The notes beneath the pieces were generated by a model. It was not told where the DNA came from. It worked only from the letters and a program-made list of their open reading frames with translations, and did not search any database. 64,000 bases of DNA from Salvelinus alpinus (Eukaryota; Chordata; Actinopteri; Salmoniformes; Salmonidae): assembly GCF_045679555.1 (NCBI RefSeq), contig NC_092087.1:22530925-22594924 (forward strand), written 5' to 3'. The position numbers and the translations under genes were made by a program. Each line of letters begins with the position of its first letter. The stretch's first letter is position 1. Positions 38,029 to 49,383 of this stretch are shown in pieces.

Positions 38029-38790
38029 TTCCCCTATGTTCACACAGAAATAAGCAGATGATGTACAATTACAGACACAGGATTACCCTCTCCCTTCCCA
38101 TCTGATGACTAGCAAACCTGCAAGTCAGCATGGTGAAAACAAGCTATACAATAAAGGTACAACACATGACTCCTGTTTTTTGGGGCGACGTACTGAAATG
38201 AAATTTAGAGTAGATGCGCAGTAGAATTTAGAGATGCACAAAAACAATTGCACTGTGTTACTAATCTAGAAGAACAGAAAGTATAACACAGTTTTATGAG
38301 CTCTCCATTGCTAGCTTCCCTCTTACCTGCCTTAACACCTGAATAATGACAAACGGGGTAAGAATTACTCAGCCAATCAGATTGGCCAATTAAGTAACCA
38401 ATTGATCAGCCTTTTTTTTTTTTTAAGTAGTATACACTGAGCTGTTTCTATAACCATCTTTTACATATTGTGTCGTATACCATTGAATTGGTTTACATTA
38501 GTAATGCCTTTTGGTCACCAAATAGCCCTGATCATGCAGTTCTGACACTAATGGAATAAAGGAACAATGGTGCAATCATGTGGGTCATCCTTTTTATTGC
38601 TATATGAAATGTTTTTAACACACACAACAATCTGACAAAATACATACGTGTAATGATACAAATACCTTTTAATTTCCCTCAACATATGTTTTAGCAAACA
38701 TTTTTTGCATAGACTTTGCACAGAAATATGCATGCCACTGACAGTTTTGCCATAGCCACAAACTATCAAGCCTACAAACATATCTCATTT

Positions 38791-39790
38791 GATATTTGTA
38801 TTTATTATGGATCCCCATTAGGTCTGCCAAAGCAGCAGCCACTCTTCCTGGGGTCCAGCAAAATTAAGGCAGTTTATACAATTTTAAAACATTACAGTAC
38901 ATTCACAGATTTCACAACACACTGTGTGCCCTCAGGCCCCTACTCCACCACTACCACATATCTACAGTACTAAATCCATGTGTATGTATAGTACGTATGT
39001 TATCGTATGTGTGTGTGTATGCATGTGTCTGTGCCTATGTTTGTGTTGCTTAACAGTCCCCGCTGTTCCATAAGGTGTTTTTTAATCTGTTTTTTTCAAT
39101 CTAATTTTACTGCTTGCGTCAGTTACTTGATGTGGAATAGAGTTCCATGTAGTCATGGCTCTATGTAGTATTGTGTGCCTCCCATAGTCTGTTCTGGACT
39201 TGGGGACTGTGAAGTGACCTCTTGTGGCATGTCTTGTGGGGTTTGCATGGGTGTCTGAGCTGTGTGCCAGTAGTTCAAACAGACAGCTTGGTACATTCAA
39301 CATGTCAATACCTCTTATAAATAAAAGTAGTGATGAAGTCAATCTCTCCTCCACTATCTCTGTGTACATCCAAGGGCCATCCGTGCTGCCCTGTTCTGAG
39401 CCAATTGCAATTTTCCTAAGTCCTTTTTTGTGGCACCTGACCACACGACTGAACAGTAGTCAAGGTGAGACAAAACTAGGGCCTGTAGAACCTGCCTTGT
39501 TGATAGTGTTGTTAAGAAGGCAGAGCATTGCTTTATTATAAACAGACCTCTCCCCATCTTAGCCACTACTGCATCAATATGTTTTGGCCATGACAGTTTA
39601 CAATCTAGGGTTACTCCAAACAGTTTAGTCATCTCAACTTGCTCAAATTACACATTATTTATTACAAGATTTAGTTGAGGTTTAGGGTTTGGTGAGTGTT
39701 TTGTTCCAAATACAATGCTTTTAGTTTCAGAAATATTTAGGGCGAACTTATTCCTTGATATGTTCACATCTTCATTCTCTTGTCATGTAC
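38791..39790 (-). mobile_element. Non-LTR retrotransposon 3' fragment
   Basis: Minus-strand frames encode a reverse-transcriptase C-terminal region (LFGVTLDCKLSWPKHID, HLDYCSVVWSGATKKDL, LQLAQNRAARMAL) and, in a second frame downstream, WNSIPHQV-type sequence. A frameshift separates them near 39360-39440. The 3' UTR ends at the plus-strand word 'tattatggatccccattagg', common in salmonid genomes. It lies between ggt7 and tp53inp2. The clade is not certain. Confidence 0.75.
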
Positions 39791-39948
39791 AGTACAGGTT
39801 CAAAAGTAATTTTTAGCTGCCAGTGAACAAGTGACAATTCCAAGTAACAAGCTTAGTGTTTTGAATCAAATGGGGTAGATAGGATTCCTTTGGGAAATAC
39901 CTTAATCTACACAATATTGAACTATGCAAAATGTGTTTGAATTATGAC

Positions 39949-39954
39949 TTTATT
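39949..39954 (-). promoter_or_regulatory. tp53inp2: tp53inp2 polyadenylation signal
   Basis: An AATAAA hexamer on the minus strand lies about 145 bp past the tp53inp2 stop codon, giving a short 3' UTR. Assigned by position and strand. Confidence 0.55.
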
Positions 39955-40096
39955 TCACTATACGGAAATATGCTGCCAATCAATTTATGTTGCATTTGTG
40001 AAGGTGTCTGAGCATGTCTGTTTGTGTGTGCATGGTGTGAGCAGATTAAAGGTCCCTGTTGTTCTTGTGTTAAAAGCACTCCCTGGTGCTGGGTGT

Positions 40097-40837
40097 TCAG
40101 TGGCTGAAGTTGTGGTGGCCTGGCTGTTGGAGGTAGGTTGTGCGTGTGCGGGGTGAGTGGCGCTGAGCTCGCTGGCGGACACAGTTCTGCCGCTGGATGC
40201 AGCTCCCTGTGAGGTGGTGGCGGTCCACCCGGGTCTGAGCCCTCTGGACACGAGCAACCTGCGAGACCTTAGCCAGCTGTCCAGCCATGGACACTGATAC
40301 ACGAATGATCCGGCTGGGGCTGGTGGTGCTTCTTTGGACTGGGACCTCTGGTTCTGACATCCTGCAGAGAAACAAATGCTTGTAAGCCCACAAATGCACA
40401 CCCACATCTGTTCACATATACACGAGGACAATCAAATATTTGGAATCAGTGGCAGAACACGAATATTGTAAAATGCTTTGACAACTTCCTGTGTCAAATG
40501 CACAAAAGTCTCTCTCACCTGACGCCAGTTTCTGAGATGGGTTCAGTCTCCTCAGTGACAGGTGAACTTCTGTAGATAGATGTGTTAGCACACTCCACTA
40601 CCTGCTCCTCCAATGGGTTCACTTCTGTAGAGCAACAAGAGAGCCAGCATTACCAACATTTCCTCTAGCAGAGCACACTATGTAGCTACAGTCCAACCAC
40701 TACTTCCTGTGAGACTGACCTTGATGGTTGATCAGAAGCCACCCTTCCTCAAGCATTTCTGCAGGGGTGGATGTCCTCTGGTCTGTAGAGATGTCATCAT
40801 CTCTTCCAAAAAACAGACTTGTGAGCCTTCTGAACAT
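40097..40837 (-). CDS. tp53inp2: Tumor protein p53-inducible nuclear protein 2, 3 coding exons
   Basis: TP53INP2 (DOR) shuttles between nucleus and autophagosomes, binds Atg8-family proteins and acts as a transcriptional coactivator. Coding exons: 40720-40837, 40519-40624, 40097-40361; 489 nt, 162 aa. It begins MFRRLTSLFFG, the family start, followed by an LC3-interacting motif W-L-L-I in EEGWLLINH. The conserved C-terminal block is present (AGQLAKVSQVARVQRA ... IQRQNCVRQRAQR), followed by a tail ending NFSH. Human TP53INP2 has 220 aa, so the central low-complexity part is shorter. A good acceptor just upstream of the ATG (ends about 40854) implies a noncoding 5' exon, perhaps at 43918. In human the gene is close to GGT7, with NCOA6 between them; no NCOA6 is seen here. 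Confidence 0.9.
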
Positions 40838-41032
40838 GACTGGGTTCTGTTCTGTGCGGCGGTTGAAGGTGTTGTCTCAGACTCTGGGTCACAGACTTGG
40901 TTGTGATGTCCTTTCCTCTCCTTTCTTTGGCAGGAAACTTAGACGTAGCAGCAGAGGCTTTGGGTATCAAAATACTTCTCACAAAGACCTGGTTGAGAAA
41001 AACATTGTCATAAAGTCTGGGTCCCATAACTC

Positions 41033-42930
41033 AAACCTGCTGTAACAACATTGTCCCCTCCTCCCAGCTGCCCACTGCACTGAGGCTAGGATACACTGTC
41101 ACCACCGATAAATTCACGATAATTGAGAATTTCAATAAGAATTTTTCTACGGCTGGCCATGCGTCCACCTGGCTACCCCTACCCCGGTCAACAGCCCTGC
41201 ACCCCCCACAGCAACTTGCCCAAGCCTCCCCCATTTCTCCTTCACCCAAAGCCAGATAGCTGATGTTCTGAAAGAGCAAAATTTGGACCCCTACAAATCA
41301 GCTGGGCTTGTGTAACGGATGTGAAATGGCTAGTTAGCGGGTACGCGCTAATAGCGTTTCAATCGGTTACGTCACTTGGTCTGAGACTTGAAGTAGGGTT
41401 TCCCCTTGCTCTGCAAGGGCCGCGGCTTTTGTGGAGCGATGGGTAACGATGCTTCGTGGGCGACCGTTGTTGATGTGTGCAGAAGGTCCCTGGTTCGCGC
41501 CCGTGTCAGGGCGAGGGGACGGTTTAAAGTTATACTGTTACACTTGACAATCTGGACCCTCTCTTTCTAAAAGTATCCGCCGCAATTGTTGCAACCCCGA
41601 TTACTAGCCTGTTCAACCTCTCTTTCGTATCGTCTGAGATCCCCAAAGATTGGAAACCTGGCCAAGGCTTTTGACTCTGTCAATCACCACATTCTTATCG
41701 GCAGACTTAACAGCCTTGGTTTCTCAAATGACTGCCTCACCTGGTTCACCAACTACTTCTCATACAGAGTACAGTGTGTCAAATCGGAGGGCCTGTTGTC
41801 CGGACCTCTGGCAGTCACTATGGTGGTGCCACAGGGTTCAATCCTCGGGTCGACTCTTTTCTTTGTATACATTAATGATGTCGCTCTTGCTGCTGGTGAT
41901 TCTCTGATCCACCTCTACGCAGACGAAACCATTCTGTATACTTCTGGCCCTTCTTTGGACACTGTGTTAACCAACCTCCAGACGAGCTTCAATGCCATAC
42001 AACACTCCTTCCGTGGCCTCCAACTGCACTTAAATGCAAGTAAAACTAAATGCATGCTCTTCAACTGATCGCTGCCCACACCTGCCCGCCTGTCTAGCAT
42101 CACTACTCTGGACGGTTCTGACTTAGAATATGTGGACAACTACAAATACCTAGGTGTCTGGTTAGACTGTAAACTCATTCCAGACTCACATTAAGCATCT
42201 CCAATCCAAAATAAAATCTAGAACCGGCTTCCTATTTCGCAACAAAGCATCGTTCACTCATGCTGCCAAACATACCTTCGTAAAACTGCCTATCCTACCG
42301 ATCCTTGACTTCGGCAATGTCATTTACAAAATAGCCTCCAACACTCTACTCAGCAAATTGGATGCAGTATATCACAGTGCCATCCGTTTTTTCACCAAAG
42401 CCCCATATACGACCCACCACTGCGACCTGTATGCTCTCGTTGGCTGGTCCTCGCTACATATTCGTCGCCAAACCCACTGGCTCCAGGTAATCTATAAGTC
42501 TTTGCTAGGTAAAGCTCTGCCTTATCTCAGCTCACTGGTCACCATTGCAACACCCACCCGTAGCAAGTGCTCCAGCAGGTATATTTCACTAGTCATCCCC
42601 AAAGCCAACACCTCGTTTGGCAGCCTTTCCTTCCAGTTCTCTGCTGCCAATGACTGGAACGAATTGCAAAAAAAATAATAAAATAAAAATAAAAAAAATC
42701 ACTGAAGTTGGAGACATATCTCCCTCACTAACTTTAAGCGTCAGCTGTCAGAACAGCTTACCGATCGCTGCAGCTGTACACAGCCCATCTGTAAATAGCC
42801 CATCCAACCAACTACCTACCTCATTCCCATATCTGTTTTTCTACTATTTTGCACACCAGTATTTCTACTTGCACATCCTCATCTGTACATATATCACTCC
42901 AGTGTAAATTGCTAAATTGTAATTACTTCG
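41033..42930 (+). mobile_element. LINE, 5'-truncated, split by a solo LTR
   Basis: Plus-strand frames: YKSAGL up to 41310, DNLDPLF from 41543, then LAKAFDSVNHHIL, VPQGSILGSTLF and HLYADETILY, followed in another frame by QTHWLQVIYKSLLGKALP and NDWNELQKK. The catalytic box reads YADE rather than YADD, so this copy should be inactive. Frameshifts occur near 42068 and elsewhere. A 232-bp LTR copy interrupts the Gly-Leu-Asp region at 41311-41542. It lies in the presumed first intron of tp53inp2. The A-rich stretch near 42670 and AT-rich tail mark the 3' side. Confidence 0.8.
41311..41542 (+). mobile_element. Solo LTR, copy A
   Basis: A 232-bp LTR-type repeat beginning tgtaac and ending gttaca, flanked by the 4-bp direct repeat cttg (41307-41310 and 41543-41546). 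It belongs to the same family as the copies at 53746-54265 and 55094-55330. It sits inside a LINE, so it is younger than that LINE. No internal region remains. Fossil. Confidence 0.8.
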
Positions 42931-43311
42931 CCATTTATTTCAATTGACTGATTTCCTTATAAGAAATGTAACTCAATAAAATCTTTGAAATTGTTGCATT
43001 TATATTTTTGTTCAGTGTATTTAAACAAGTATACTTAAGATATACCAAAAAAAATCCTTTATTTGTATGTTTAGCTCACATAACATAATTTAAAAATATG
43101 CATTAAGGTGTCTGTAATAGAACAAACGTGGCAAAAACAAATGTAGACACTAATGACATAATTTTTATAGCTTCCAAAATATTTTTCTACAACGTGTGGG
43201 AGTACCAAGATGGAAGCATGGAGGCTCCAAAACAGCACCCCTCGGGTCATCATTTTGTGTATATATAAATAATTGTCAGCTACTAAACTGAGCAAATATG
43301 TGGCCCATTGC

Positions 43312-43450
43312 AGTGTTTCCCAAACTCGGTCCTGGGCCTCCTCCCACTAGGTCCAGGTGTTGGTTTTTGCACTAGCACTACACAGATGATTTATATAACC
43401 AACCCATCATCAAGCTTTGATTATCGTTCCTGAATGCGTCAGATGTGTAT
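43312..43450. repeat. Interspersed repeat fragment
   Basis: Contains 'agtgtttcccaaactcggtc' followed by 'ctgggcctcctcccactagg' and 'ccaggtgttggtttttgcac', a word combination that recurs in salmonid DNA. I cannot name the family or its ends. Confidence 0.4.
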
Positions 43451-43917
43451 GCAACTGACGTCATTATTCAAAACCTAAACAACAGCTTGAGCAGGAATCA
43501 AGGAATGGACGAGGCTGGGATACCACTGAAAGGCTAAACAAACCATTTCACGATGACAAAGAAAACCTGAACATTAGCCTTATATCAGCAGAGAAAGAAC
43601 TTTGAAATTAAAAACTGGATATGAAAGCTAGGCCTACTCCTTTGGTGCAGGTGACATAACACCAAAGTCTCGTCTGAAATTGGGGCAGTTGCAATGACAG
43701 CCAGCGGTAGTTCAGCGACCGAAAGACTGGATAATAATAGAACACAGACATATTTAATGATCTCCTTTTTGGAAAGACGCCCCTCTTGCGTTCATGTTAC
43801 AGCATTGGAGAATGCCTGTCAATTACAAAATTCTGCAAACTGTGTTCATAAAGGACCGGTTTGGATGCACGCAGATGATAGCTATAAATAGAAAGACAAA
43901 CGGCAAATAAAACTTAC

Positions 43918-44160
43918 CTATATTCACAGAATATTTCCCAGTTTGAGTAGGACATTCTGTTAACCCCAAAATTGTATTTGATGAGATGTTGTAACCGATT
44001 ACTTCATTAATGCGTTTTCATTTGATGAGTTATCGGTTTATACCATCTTTTTTTCCAAAGATGTGCGTCTGTTCTTGATTCTCTGTATGGTCTTTGGAAC
44101 TGTTTCTTTCCAAATGTAATCAAAACAGCTGATCGAGTAACGCAGCAACGGTATCCCCCT
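43918..44160 (-). promoter_or_regulatory. tp53inp2: Possible noncoding first exon/promoter of tp53inp2
   Basis: On the minus strand a strong donor (ATAG|GTAAGTT) ends a candidate exon at 43918, and a CCAAT-type motif (complement of 'accaatcacgcag', about 44178) lies upstream. This fits the acceptor just before the tp53inp2 start codon at 40837, with an intron of about 3 kb holding the LINE. It is an inference without transcript support; the upper bound is approximate. The flanks 43460-43900 and 44200-45290 show no coding signal. Confidence 0.35.
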
Positions 44161-45295
44161 CCCGTTCGAGGTTTAGAACCAATCACGCAGTTAAAAAAGA
44201 TACGGGTCTGCCCCTCATTTTGTGCAGACCTACATGGGCGTATTGGCCTTTTATGTTAAAAGAGTTGCACTTGCAGCAGTGTTGTCTAGGCTTGAGGGGA
44301 TTACCTTAAATGATCCTAAATTAACTGTTATTATTAGTGCTAAAATACTCACACCAACACCTCTGCAAAAGGACCAGCAGCAACCTTTGAAGGCTCCCTC
44401 GTCGTCACCTCAGGATTCTAATACATTTTTGACTAGGCCTATGCATATAGATTAGACCTATTATTGCATAAATGCTTACGTATTTTCATTATTAGGCTAC
44501 ATCCACCTTTTTCAAAACGTCATTATTAGAATAAGTTGTCAACATTCTTGGTTATTTAACTATTTCTCTCTTTTTTTCAAGAATTCTCATACATAGTAAA
44601 CGCAAACCCTTTATCCATTGACAACAAGTTCTAAAGCTAGGTAGGCCGCGTGATGTGTCAAATTGATGATAGTTATTAAGTGTGTTACAATGTATACAGC
44701 CTACAATGCATTCAATTCCCTTTCGTGCACTTGATTTGACGCAGTGGGATTTTTTTTTTTACTGTGGCTAGGGCGGGATCTAATTTGAAAGTCGCATTTA
44801 CAACTAGCCAGTGAAAACCTCGCGAGAGAGAGAAACTATGTTTGCGTTCGTAATTTCAGAGCACAGAATAACTGAGGAATTTACGAACGTGCAAAACCCT
44901 TGAAAATGACCTGTGTCAGTAAATGTACTTACATTGTTACAGTCACCAACGCTCTAGATAACATGTACACAGCATAACTAGGGCGAGTGAAATGAGGCGT
45001 TCTCTCATTTGTGTCTGGAAGTAACTAGCCAACTTTAGCCAGTTTGCTTGGGTGCTCGAGTGCCATTGTGAGGTCAGAAAGCTCGGATCAACCCTACTTA
45101 CTCCTTGGCCAGAGCTTCCAGTGTGCGCTCTGAATTTATGAAAGGACAATCTGATAAAGCTCTGAATTTACCAACGCACTCTGAGCGCCCTCAGGAACTC
45201 TAGAGTGAATTTATGAACACACCTTATGTAGATGTCAGATAAGTGCAGTGTCAGTATATGGCCCCTTTTTGTTAGCTGAACTCATATTGGTTTTA

Positions 45296-46853
45296 TACAC
45301 TGCTCAAAAAAATAAAGGGAACACTTAAACAACACAATGTAACTCCAAGTCAATCACACTTCTGTGAAATCAAACTGTCCACTTAGGAAGCAACACTGAT
45401 TGACAATAAATTTCACATGCTGTTGTGCAAATGGAATAGACAACAGGTGGAAATTATAGGCAATTAGCAAGACACCCCCAATAAAGGAGTGGTTCTGCAG
45501 GTGGTGACCACAGACCGCTTCTCAGTTCCTATGCTTCCTGGCTGATGTTTTGGTCACTTTTGAATGCTGGCGGTGCTTTCACTCTAGTGGTAGCATGAGA
45601 CGGAGTCTACAACCCACACAAGTGGCTCAGGTAATGCAGCTCATCCAGGATGGCACATCAATGCGAGCTGTGGCAAGAAGGTTTGCTGTGTCTGTCAGCG
45701 TAGTGTCCAGAGCATGGAGGCGCTACCAGGAGACAGGCCAGTACATCAGGAGACGTGGAGGAGGCCGTAGGAGGGCAACAACCCAGCAGCAGGACCGCTA
45801 CCTCCGCCTTTGAGCAGGAGGAGCACTGCCAGAGCCCTGCAAATGACCTCCAGCAGGCCACAAATGTGCATGTGTCTGCTCAAACGGTCAAAAACAGACT
45901 CCATGAGGGTGGTATGAGGGCCCGACGTCCACAGGTGGGGGTTGTGCTTACAGCCCAACACCGTGCAGGACGTTTGGCATTTGCCAGAGAACACCAAGAT
46001 TGGCAAATTCGCCACTGGCGCCCTGTGCTCTTCACAGATGAAAGCAGGTTCACACTGAGCACGTGACAGACGTGACAGAGTCTGGAGACGCCGTGGAGAA
46101 CCTTCTGCTGCCTGCAACATCCTCCAGCATGACCGGTTGGCGGTGGGTCAGTCATGGTGTGGGGTGGCATTTCTTTGGGGGGCCGCACAGCCCTCCATGT
46201 GCTCGCCAGAGGTAGCCTGACTGCCATTAGGTACCGAGATGAGATCCTCAGACCCCTTGTGAGACCATATGCTGGTGCGGTTGGCCCTGGGTTCCTCCTA
46301 ATGCAAGACAATGCTAGACCTCATGTGGCTGGAGTGTGTCAGCAGTTCCTGCAAGAGGAAGGCATTGATGCTATGGACTGGCCCGCCCGTTCCCCAGAAC
46401 TGAATCCAATTGAGCACATCTGGGACATCATGTCTCGCTCCATCCACCAACACCACGTTGCACCACAGACTGTCCAGGAGTTGGCGGATGCTTTAGTCCA
46501 GGTCTGGGAGGAGATGCCTCAGGAGACCATCCGCCACCTCATCAGGAGCATGCCCAGGCGTTGTAGGGAGGTCATACAGGCACGTGGAGGCCACACACAC
46601 TACTGAGCCTCATTTTGACTTGTTTTAAGGACATTACATCAAAGTTGGATCAGCCTGTAGTGTGGTTTTCCACTTTAATTTTGAGTGTGACTCCCAATCC
46701 ACACCTCCATGGGTTGATAAATTTGATTTCCATTGATAATTTTTGTGTGATTTTGTTGTCAGCACATTCAACTATGTAAGAATAAGAATATTTAATTCAT
46801 TCAGTTCTAGGATGTGTTATTTTAGTGTTCCCTTTATTTTTTTGAGCAGTGTA
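45296..46853 (+). mobile_element. Tc1-like transposon, full length, two frameshifts
   Basis: The 1558-bp element has inverted ends (left 'tacactgctcaaaaaaataa', right its complement) and is flanked by TA on both sides. The transposase reads in three frames: an N-terminal paired-like helix-turn-helix domain (about 45598-45813, [19 protein letters not shown]), a middle part to FTDESRF with the first catalytic Asp (about 45755-46066), and a C-terminal part (46154-46606) with LMQDNARPH and SPELNPIEHIWD. The second Asp and the Glu are 34 residues apart (DD34E). Both ends and all catalytic residues are present; the frame breaks make it a non-autonomous relic. Confidence 0.92.
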
Positions 46854-47117
46854 TATAGGTCTAGATAAATATTTTGTATTGTTTCTATAGGTCGATTGAA
46901 TTGAATCATGTTTCCATGATTACAGTTAGATGCTAGTATTCTACTTACACAGTCAGCATTGCTCAACAGTCAGATGTTAATTGGTTATATTTTAAACAAA
47001 AATAGTTCCACAATCAAAGACACTCGGATGCAGTTTTGCAGCAACTCTGTCAATTGGTGTCAATGTTTTTCTTTCATTTTGTCACAGCAAAGTCTGGGTG
47101 ACTTTCTCAGTAGGCGT

Positions 47118-47143
47118 ACACACACACACACACACACACACAC
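47118..47143. repeat. (AC)13 microsatellite
   Basis: Uninterrupted AC dinucleotide tract of 26 bp directly abutting the left end of the hAT-like element at 47144. Confidence 0.95.
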
Positions 47144-48848
47144 CAGTGGCGGTCGGTGCCATTTAAGATGAGGGAGGCCAAAATGTTTTTAATGAGCATG
47201 GCCTTATTTCTATTACAGCATATTGGATGACTAGCATTCATATTCCATTCACCCAGCTCAATGTAACATCGATAGGTGTAGGCTACTACGTGCTACTTTA
47301 ATTTTCCCTATACCCATCATGAGGTTGCCACAACCTAGCCTATAAGTTTACGACGTAAACAGGTAGAGAGAAATTTGAGTAATTAAGGTGACAGATACAT
47401 TCAATACCGCCTTGCACACTCTTGCCTGCATTGAGCTGATCTAGGGTGTAATCATTAGTCCAACAGTTGCAAACAAGAGTTTTTATTGGACAAATTCAGG
47501 TATGTTTATCCCCGTTTGCTTCCGTTGAAGAAAAGTTTTTCAACAGAATCGGCGGAATGAATACACCCCTGATCACACGCAAACACAGTTCACTTTCATA
47601 GCAGCCACATACAAACAGCATGATCCCTTTTATAATTGTATAATTCCTTCTCACATCTACGCGCTCTCCTCCTCTCACATTTTCCCTACGATAGTGGGCA
47701 GACTTCAGTGCACAATACATTAGCTGTCTGTGACCAGGCGAAAAAACCTTTCCAAGCCAAATCTTCAAACCGCTACACACAGCCTACATCGTTGTCATCA
47801 TGTTAGCTAGCATCTTAGTCAACATAGCTACTAGAACTAAAGTGTTAGTAAACCGCTACAATCATGCAGTACAGTGTACAGTCAGCAAGCAGTTTAGTAG
47901 TTACACTGGTGGGCCCTGGTGCCATTAAATTAATAAAACCAAAAGCTTACCTTGACTTGGAAGAGTTCCAGTGTTGGATAGCCAGCTAACTAACATATCA
48001 TCCCTCTCTGTTTGAGCCAGGTGTTTGAGTAGGCTAACTAGCAAGAAGCATTCGCTAGCTAAGTAAGTGAAAGTTAAAAAAAAATAAAAAAAATAATGAT
48101 CCTTTATTTAACCAGGTAGGCTAGTTGAGAACAAGTTCTCATTTACAACTGCTACCTGGCCAAGATAAAGCAAAGCAGTGCGACACAAACAACAACACAG
48201 AGTTACACATGGAATAAACAAGCGTACAGTCAATAACACAATATAATTTTTTTTTTGTCTATATACAGTGTGTGCAAATGGCGTGAGGAGGTAGGCAGTA
48301 AGTGAAAAAAATACAACCAAATATCCCTCTCTTGCTTCTTAATTTTTTAAGAAATTAAGTTGTTCAAAACTGTTCAACTATTGTCTTTCTCTCTCTTTGT
48401 GTCAACTACTCACCACATTTTATGCACCGCAGTGCAGTGATAGCTAGCTGTAGCTTATGCTTTCAGTACAAGATTTATTCTCTGATCCTTTGATTGGGTG
48501 GATAACATGTCAGTTCATGCTGCAAGAGCTCTGATAGGATGGAGGACGTCCTCTGGAAGTTGTCATAATTACTGTGTAAGTCTATGGAAGGGGGTGGGAA
48601 CCTCAAGCCTCCTAGGTTTTGTATTGATGTCAATGTACACAGAGGACAGGAACACCACGGTGCTACCCTACAGAGTGCGGTTGAGGCTACTGTAGATCTT
48701 CATTACATAACGGTGTGTTTAATCAATTATTTGGTTACGTGAATATGTTTAGCATAGTTTTATCTAAAAATTATAACTTTTGAAATGTTTCACTATTTTT
48801 ATGAAATTCACTGAGCAGGGTTTGGCCTCCTCTGAGGAGCCTCCATTG
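47144..48848. mobile_element. hAT-like element between two CA microsatellites
   Basis: Left end 'cagtggcggtcggtgccatt', right end '...gaggagcctccattg'; the outermost nine bases pair as inverted repeats at 7 of 9 positions. Both ends abut (CA)n tracts (47118-47143 and 48852-48975). The 8-bp flanks acacacac and tgtcacac agree at 5 positions. No transposase frame is seen, so it is non-autonomous or decayed. A retroposon is nested at 48073-48296. Confidence 0.55.
48073..48296 (-). mobile_element. Retroposon tail copy with 11-bp TSD
   Basis: Carries 'cctttatttaaccaggtagg' followed by 'ctagttgagaacaagttctc', a retroposon 3' part common in salmonids; its A/T-rich end is at the left, so the insertion reads on the minus strand. 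The 11-bp direct repeat agtaagtgaaa flanks it (48062-48072 and 48297-48307). A longer copy is at 55950-56360. Confidence 0.75.
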
Positions 48849-48851
48849 TGT

Positions 48852-48976
<125 letters not shown>

Positions 48977-49383
48977 CGCCAGATTAAGAAATCATAGCCT
49001 TTGTTTTTTTTCTCTTCCAGGCACACCATCATTTTCTGTAAACAAATCCGTGCACTAAAATGCAATTCAATGCGTGGTAAAAAAGAGAAATAGAGCATTT
49101 ACAATAAAGCCATAATAACGTTTGCCATGTGGTGTAGGCTACAGTTGAGCGTTTTTAGGATTTCCACACATGGAGATTTTTTGTTGTTGCAGGGTTCGAA
49201 AAAAAATCACTCTTTTAAAAAAGCATTTCATGCAATTCTAAGTCATTTACATGACAGAAGACAGCTGCATTTGTTTTAATACTACACAAAAGACATGAGT
49301 GCCAACTCTGACTGACAAATTGAGATCAATTCAAACAAACAATAGCCCAGGCCAATGAAGTGAATATTAGGAGGAAACATATA

